Shown one piece after another: positions 6,262-6,593 of a stretch of 6,593 nucleotides of DNA. The notes under the pieces are model-generated. The model did not search any database. It was not told the DNA's origin and was given only the letters and a program-made list of their open reading frames with translations. The stretch's first letter is position 1. The number at the start of each line of letters is the position of its first letter. Position numbers and translations under genes: made by a program. This stretch comes from Oscillospiraceae bacterium (GTDB taxonomy: Bacteria; Bacillota; Clostridia; Oscillospirales; Ruminococcaceae): assembly GCA_017396055.1 (NCBI GenBank), contig JAFQND010000069.1, positions 1 to 6,593 on the forward strand, written 5' to 3'.

Positions 6262-6593
6262 TTAGAAGTCAACAGAAGGAACTTCTCCTGCTGCCAGCCT
6301 TTCAAGGTTTCTCTTCATGGTATCGAGATAACTGCTGCGGCAGACAAAATCTTCGCGGCCGTTGTAGGAGAGGATCAGTTTGCGATCTCCGGCACTGTAG
6401 AAAGTAAGCGTCTCGCTGCCGCCCTTACGGTAATGATAGGTAATGGAACCTACCTTTTCGCCGCGGGTATAACCGATATTCAGTTCTTCGGCAGAAGCAC
6501 CCAGCAAATACTGATACATCTTACGATAGTTGGCTCTATCGATATCTTTTCCGTCCAGCTTGGCGGTCATGTCAGAGCTTTCGCCCTCAGAAG
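6262..6593 (-). CDS. DUF4340 domain-containing protein, C-terminal part (truncated by window edge)
   Basis: The last 109 codons of a longer gene are visible. The frame is open through the right edge, and the codons before the first in-frame ATG (6568-6570) read Ser-Glu-Gly-Glu-Ser-Ser-Asp, so that Met is internal. The segment LDGKDIDRANYRKMYQYLLG, followed by a Tyr/Thr-rich beta stretch and TLTFYSAGDRKLILSYNG, ends in a helix that counts back to a final Pro-Ser-Val-Asp-Phe. This is the pattern I associate with the C-terminal domain of DUF4340 proteins from Clostridia. Full-length members have an N-terminal membrane anchor and are usually encoded after GldF/GldG-like ABC permease and ATPase genes, but that part lies outside the window. 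Family assignment rests on recognition without a search; function is unknown. Confidence 0.72.
   Translation of the reverse strand, partial: SEGESSDMTAKLDGKDIDRANYRKMYQYLLGASAEELNIGYTRGEKVGSITYHYRKGGSETLTFYSAGDRKLILSYNGREDFVCRSSYLDTMKRNLERLAAGEVPSVDF

Overview
The window looks like a chromosomal housekeeping segment from a low-to-mid GC Gram-positive bacterium of the class Clostridia. An Oscillospirales/Ruminococcaceae-like origin is my guess from protein flavour only. The evidence for a Firmicute is direct: L27 carries the N-terminal extension that the protease Prp removes, prp lies between rplU and rpmA, Obg has the C-terminal OCT domain, Mini-RNase III is present, and Shine-Dalgarno sites are strong. 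A sigma-G-like promoter at the left edge suggests a spore former.

Left edge (1-226): a self-contained small gene on the + strand encodes a 37-residue Asn/Gln/Ser-rich peptide (60-173). It has a sequence matching the forespore sigma-G consensus upstream, a good ribosome binding site, and a strong bidirectional terminator shared with the gene that converges on it. This is the least ordinary element of the window.

Main block (225 to about 3894, all minus strand, transcribed right to left): a near-perfect sigma-A promoter with upstream A-tracts, then a structured ribosomal-protein leader (probable L21 leader), then rplU (L21), prp (the protease that matures L27) and rpmA (L27). An intrinsic terminator follows, and then obg, mrnC (Mini-RNase III) and a YitT-family membrane protein. 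Spacing is very tight: gaps of 3 and 5 bases in rplU-prp-rpmA, an obg stop codon that overlaps the mrnC Shine-Dalgarno, and an ATGA overlap between mrnC and the YitT gene. Apart from the YitT gene, everything here concerns making or maturing the large ribosomal subunit: two 50S proteins, the enzyme that trims one of them, a 50S-assembly GTPase and a 23S rRNA processing nuclease. The terminator between rpmA and obg probably lowers expression of the enzymes relative to the ribosomal proteins.

Right block (3986-6593, minus strand): tex, an S1-domain RNA-binding/transcription accessory protein, is transcribed from its own extended -10 promoter. That promoter abuts the terminator of the preceding gene. 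The preceding gene, cut by the window edge, is the C-terminal end of a DUF4340 protein, a family usually encoded with ABC-type gliding/exporter permeases.

The only gene-free stretch of note is 3765-3985 (about 220 bases). It holds the rplU promoter, its leader and an AT-rich spacer. No mobile element, CRISPR array, tRNA or rRNA was seen.
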